Below, one piece after another: positions 61,405-64,000 of a stretch of DNA of 64,000 nucleotides. The first letter of the stretch is position 1; the number at the start of each line of letters is the position of its first letter. This stretch comes from Bryobacterales bacterium (GTDB taxonomy: Bacteria > Acidobacteriota > Terriglobia > Bryobacterales > Bryobacteraceae): positions 1-64,000 of the forward strand of contig JAEUQE010000015.1 of NCBI GenBank assembly GCA_016789785.1. Reading direction: 5' to 3'. The position numbers and the translations under genes are program-made. A model generated the notes under the pieces. That model was not told the DNA's origin, did not search any database, and saw only the letters and a program-made list of their open reading frames with translations.

Positions 61405-62811
61405 TTACGCCGACGGCTTGCGCGCAATGACAATCAGAGACGTGGACGGCCAGGGGAGAAAGCGGTCGATTCTTCTCCACAGCCACACGAACCGGTCGAA
61501 GATCTTCAACTGAAACGGGCTCACCGTGGGACGCTTGAGGAACTTGCCGTTGAGATACCAGCCGGGAAGTGCGGCGCGGTTGAAATACAGCATCTTCTCC
61601 ACCTGGAAGCCCGCTTCCAGCACCCGTTCCGTGAGCAGTGCCTCCGAATAGCGAAGCCAATGCCCGAGCATCTCGTCGATCTTCCCGTAGGCCCACTGTC
61701 CCTGTGGCACCAGCACGATTGCGCGGCCTCCGGGCACCAGTGCGCCGTACAGGTTCTTCAGACCCTGGCGGTGATCCTGCACATGCTCAAGGACGTTGAG
61801 GCAGACGATGGTATCCACGCATTGCCGCAATTCCGTGAAGTCATCCGCGCAAGCCAGGTCGGCCTTGCGAACCTCGAAGATCGGCCGGTGCTGAAACCGG
61901 GAGCGCAGACGCGCGATGTGGTGCTCGTCGATATCCGTGGCAATGTAGCGCTTCCGTCCGGAGATCAACTGCCGGCTCAGACTCCCAATGCCCGACCCGA
62001 TCTCCAGCACCGACTTGCCCACGTAGGGCCGGATGGTATCCGCCATCCAACGGTTGAACTCAATGGCGGAAGAGAATGCTTCCAGCACTTCCGGCCCGGT
62101 CTCTTTGTAGATGTCGTTGCTGAACCAGTAGCGAAGGATGATTGCAAAGGCCGCCACGGCGTCGCGGAATCCGATCTTCTTGCCTTCAGCGTAGGTGCGG
62201 CCGTGATAGCTGATCGGCACTTCGTAGATACGGGCCTCGCGCTTGGCAAGCTTGATGGTCAGTTCCGGTTCAATGCCAAAGCGATTCGACCGCAGAGGAA
62301 TGCTCTTCACAAGGGAAGTGCGGAAGGCTTTGTAGCAGGTCTCCATGTCGGTGAGGTTCAGATCCGCGGCGATGTTGCAGAACGTGGTGAGAATGCGATT
62401 GGCGAGCGCATGCCAGAAGTAGAGTACGCGCCTCTCTCCGGAGATGAGAAAGCGCGACCCAAAGACGGCATCGGCGCGCCCTTCGACAAGCGGCGCGAGC
62501 ATCCGCGGATACTCCGCCGGATTGTACTCGAGGTCGGCGTCCTGAATGATGCTGAACTCCCCGCGCGCATGTTCCAGAGCCGTGCGAATCGCCGCGGCCT
62601 TCCCCTGGTTGCGCGGGTGCCGGAAAAGACGGATCTCCGGATGCTTCGCCGCAAGACCCTCCACGATCTCCACCGAGCCATCCCGGGAACAGTCGTCCAC
62701 CACGATGATCTCCCGCTCCAGACCGGCCGGCAAAGGCGCACGGAGCACCCGGTCGAGGATGGCTCCAACGAACTCCTCCTCGTTGTAAACCGGCATCAGG
62801 ACGGAGAGCAT
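61405..62811 (-). CDS. Family 2 glycosyltransferase fused to a SAM-dependent methyltransferase
   Basis: 468 residues. N-terminal GT2 (1 to about 215): MLSVLMPVYNEEEFVGAILD, IIVVDDCSRDGSVEIVEGLA, RNQGKAAAIRTALEHARGEF, IIQDADLEYNPAEY with the DAD metal site, and VSISYHGRTYAEGKKIGFRD-like PISYHGRTYAEGKK. It resembles dolichyl-phosphate mannose synthase type enzymes but with no membrane helices. C-terminal class I methyltransferase (about 255-400): SVLEIGSGIGSLSRQLISGR near 267-286 and DTIVCLNVLEHVQDHRQGLK. The fusion suggests a sugar that is transferred and methylated, or methylation of a lipid carrier. RmlC-like gene 12 bp upstream: polysaccharide pair. Confidence 0.93.
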   Translation of the reverse strand: MLSVLMPVYNEEEFVGAILDRVLRAPLPAGLEREIIVVDDCSRDGSVEIVEGLAAKHPEIRLFRHPRNQGKAAAIRTALEHARGEFSIIQDADLEYNPAEYPRMLAPLVEGRADAVFGSRFLISGERRVLYFWHALANRILTTFCNIAADLNLTDMETCYKAFRTSLVKSIPLRSNRFGIEPELTIKLAKREARIYEVPISYHGRTYAEGKKIGFRDAVAAFAIILRYWFSNDIYKETGPEVLEAFSSAIEFNRWMADTIRPYVGKSVLEIGSGIGSLSRQLISGRKRYIATDIDEHHIARLRSRFQHRPIFEVRKADLACADDFTELRQCVDTIVCLNVLEHVQDHRQGLKNLYGALVPGGRAIVLVPQGQWAYGKIDEMLGHWLRYSEALLTERVLEAGFQVEKMLYFNRAALPGWYLNGKFLKRPTVSPFQLKIFDRFVWLWRRIDRFLPWPSTSLIVIARKPSA

Positions 62812-62823
62812 GACGGTGCGGAA

Positions 62824-63378
62824 CTACTTATGCTGGAGTTCCCAGTCGTAGTTGATCCGCGCGTCGTTGTGTGGAATTCGCCCTTCGTCCTTGGGATTGT
62901 AGAGCTGGTCTGTGACGTAAATCAGCATCGACGGGTCCATGCCAATTACTTTGTAACCGTGTCCCACGCCAGGCGGAATCAAAATCTGCCAGGGGCGCAT
63001 TTGGCCAACATAGAGAGTGTTGCGCAGACCGAAGGTCGCCGATCCCCGGCGTAGGTCCACCAGCGCAACTTGAAGCATGCCTTTCGACGGTACCCAGAAA
63101 TCGGTCTGGTGCAAATGGTAGTGAAAGGCTTTAATGGAGCCGGGGTAGTTCAACGCGGCGGAGACTTGGGTGCTTTCCGGAGGAAACGCCGAAACGGGCC
63201 CCTGCTTGAGCCGTGCGACTTCAAGAAAATAACCGCGATCATCCGGCCAAAGCGCGTAAGGCGTCACTTGGACGCCGTGAATGAGGTCCGGCGAGTCAGG
63301 CTTCAGGATTACTTTCCCGATCCCTCGCTCGCACTCGGGAAGGACCAGAGTAAGAGAATCCGTTGAGGCGACTATCAT
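62824..63378 (-). CDS. RmlC-like dTDP-4-dehydrorhamnose 3,5-epimerase family protein
   Basis: 184 residues, standard for RmlC, start ATG with GAGGGG upstream. Cupin core with DLIHGVQVTPYALWPDDRGY, SIKAFHYHLHQTDFWVPSKG (catalytic His region), MLQVALVDLRRGSATFGLRN (catalytic Asp) and ILIPPGVGHGYKVIGMDPSM, then LIYVTDQLYNPKDEGRIPHN and a tail with NYDWEL. Family enzymes invert C3 and C5 of dTDP-4-keto-6-deoxyglucose. The usual HxQ is YHLHQ here, so the substrate may be a related sugar. Upstream of the GT-methyltransferase fusion by 12 bp and divergent from the cupin gene. Confidence 0.9.
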   Translation of the reverse strand: MIVASTDSLTLVLPECERGIGKVILKPDSPDLIHGVQVTPYALWPDDRGYFLEVARLKQGPVSAFPPESTQVSAALNYPGSIKAFHYHLHQTDFWVPSKGMLQVALVDLRRGSATFGLRNTLYVGQMRPWQILIPPGVGHGYKVIGMDPSMLIYVTDQLYNPKDEGRIPHNDARINYDWELQHK

Positions 63379-63408
63379 TGCAACCCCTCATGATACAATC
63401 AGCGAGCA

Positions 63409-63756
63409 ATGCGGGTCCAACATTGGAATGAAGCCGAAGTGGAGCAGATGAATCCACTCACCGCGCGCCAGGTAATCCACACCGAAAACATGACCATGGC
63501 GCGGTTGATCCTGAAGAAAGGCGCCGTGGTGCCGGAGCATCATCACATCAATGAGCAGATCTCCACGGTCCTGGAAGGAAGTCTCATCTTCCACATCGAA
63601 GGCAAGGATGTCCTGCTGAAAGCGGGCGACTCCCTTGTGATTCAACCGAACGTTCCGCATGGTGTGTCGGTCCCGGAAGACTGTCTGGTGTTTGATCTGT
63701 TCGCTCCGCCGCGCGAGGATTGGAAAAGGGGAGACGATTCCTACCTGCGCCGTTAG
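63409..63756 (+). CDS. Small cupin-domain protein
   Basis: 115 residues. Single cupin: the first motif PEHHHINEQISTVLEGSLIF carries two to three metal-ligand His and a Glu, and the second is LKAGDSLVIQPNVPHGVSVP with the third His. Small cupins act as isomerases, dioxygenases or ligand sensors. Its start lies 30 bp from the divergent RmlC-like gene and is preceded by GATACAAT, a fair -10. The partial Tat-exported isomerase-like gene follows 31 bp after its stop, so the two may share a transcript. Confidence 0.9.
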   Translation: MRVQHWNEAEVEQMNPLTARQVIHTENMTMARLILKKGAVVPEHHHINEQISTVLEGSLIFHIEGKDVLLKAGDSLVIQPNVPHGVSVPEDCLVFDLFAPPREDWKRGDDSYLRR

Positions 63757-63787
63757 CAGGTCCCTCGGACTTGAAAGGAGAGAGTTC

Positions 63788-64000
63788 ATGATCCGCCGCA
63801 CGTTCCTGAAGACCGCCGCTTCGGCCGCCGCCGGTGCTTCCGCAGCCAGCGCAAAGAAGCTGCGGACGCTGGGAGTTCAACTCTACACCGTTCGCTCGAT
63901 CTTGCCGGACAAGCCGCTTGAGACGTTGAAGGCCCTGGACGAGATGGGATACCGGGAAGCGGAAGTTGTACGCGCTTCGATGGACAAGATCTGGGACAGC
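63788..64000 (+). CDS. Tat-exported sugar isomerase/epimerase-like protein, N-terminal part (cut by window edge)
   Basis: 71 codons from ATG at 63788 (AAAGGAGAG upstream), running off the window end. Twin-arginine signal MIRRTFLKTAASAAAGASAA, then KLRTLGVQLYTVRSILPDKP and LETLKALDEMGYREAEVVR. GVQLYTVR is the opening strand of the xylose-isomerase-like TIM-barrel family (AP2Ec type; sugar phosphate isomerase/epimerase), whose exported members are common in acidobacteria. Catalytic residues lie beyond the window. Confidence 0.88.
   Translation, partial: MIRRTFLKTAASAAAGASAASAKKLRTLGVQLYTVRSILPDKPLETLKALDEMGYREAEVVRASMDKIWDS

Noticed and set aside
1..64000. CRISPR array, tRNA, rRNA or riboswitch
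   Set aside because: No regularly spaced short repeats, no cloverleaf-like or rRNA-like sequence and no recognisable aptamer found by eye. Absence should be confirmed with covariance-model searches.

Overview
The window looks like chromosomal DNA from an acidobacterium of the Solibacter/Bryobacter type (Bryobacterales). This rests on content, not on a database search. It carries three very large TonB-dependent receptors with N-terminal carboxypeptidase-like domains, a DUF1549/DUF1553 plus DUF1501 gene pair, serine/threonine kinases with TPR tails, Tat-exported SelA-like and sulfatase enzymes, a secreted propeller protein with a TIGR03437-like tail, and uniformly high GC. I see no rRNA, tRNA, CRISPR array, intact insertion sequence or prophage.

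Layout. 0-5.3 kb: start of a HAMP sensor protein (cut by the window edge), an exported RidA-like protein next to an exported SelA-like PLP enzyme, then pyrD, a cytosolic RidA, a VOC protein and an AraC regulator. 5.8-13.5 kb: an orphan NarL-type response regulator, a GHL10 glycosidase-like protein, and two tandem paralogous Ser/Thr kinases. 13.5-18.5 kb: small and possibly mobile genes (an orphan Phd antitoxin, a two-gene hypothetical module, a sulfatase, HxlR plus SRPBCC, and a Panacea-domain gene followed by a one-helix membrane protein). 18.7-22.3 kb: a DapA-family aldolase and a minus-strand run hemD-atpZ-atpI-atpB-atpE that supplies only part of F0. 22.5-33 kb: secreted or surface proteins, including a 1505-residue repeat protein whose metalloprotease motif is ruined, an SBBP lipoprotein and several conserved hypotheticals.

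34.3-46.7 kb is the most coherent system: a LacI regulator, then a co-directional run of a TonB receptor, a GH115-like alpha-glucuronidase, an enolase-superfamily protein, a hexuronate-type MFS transporter, an SDR, an uncharacterised TIM-barrel-like protein and a clan GH-A glycosidase. Most of these genes overlap by ATGA or lie 5-6 bp apart. Matching 14-bp palindromes lie at the lacI promoter and just upstream of the receptor. The locus is bracketed by one intact gene (33.1-34.0 kb) and a decayed partial copy of the same gene in the same orientation (46.8-47.0 kb), which hints at how it was acquired or rearranged.

47.2-64 kb: a TonB receptor, the DUF1501/DUF1549 pair, another TonB receptor, a LiaF-like/LytS/LytTR signalling operon, and a surface-polysaccharide pair (RmlC-like epimerase and a glycosyltransferase-methyltransferase fusion), followed by a cupin and the start of a Tat-exported sugar isomerase/epimerase-like protein cut by the window end.
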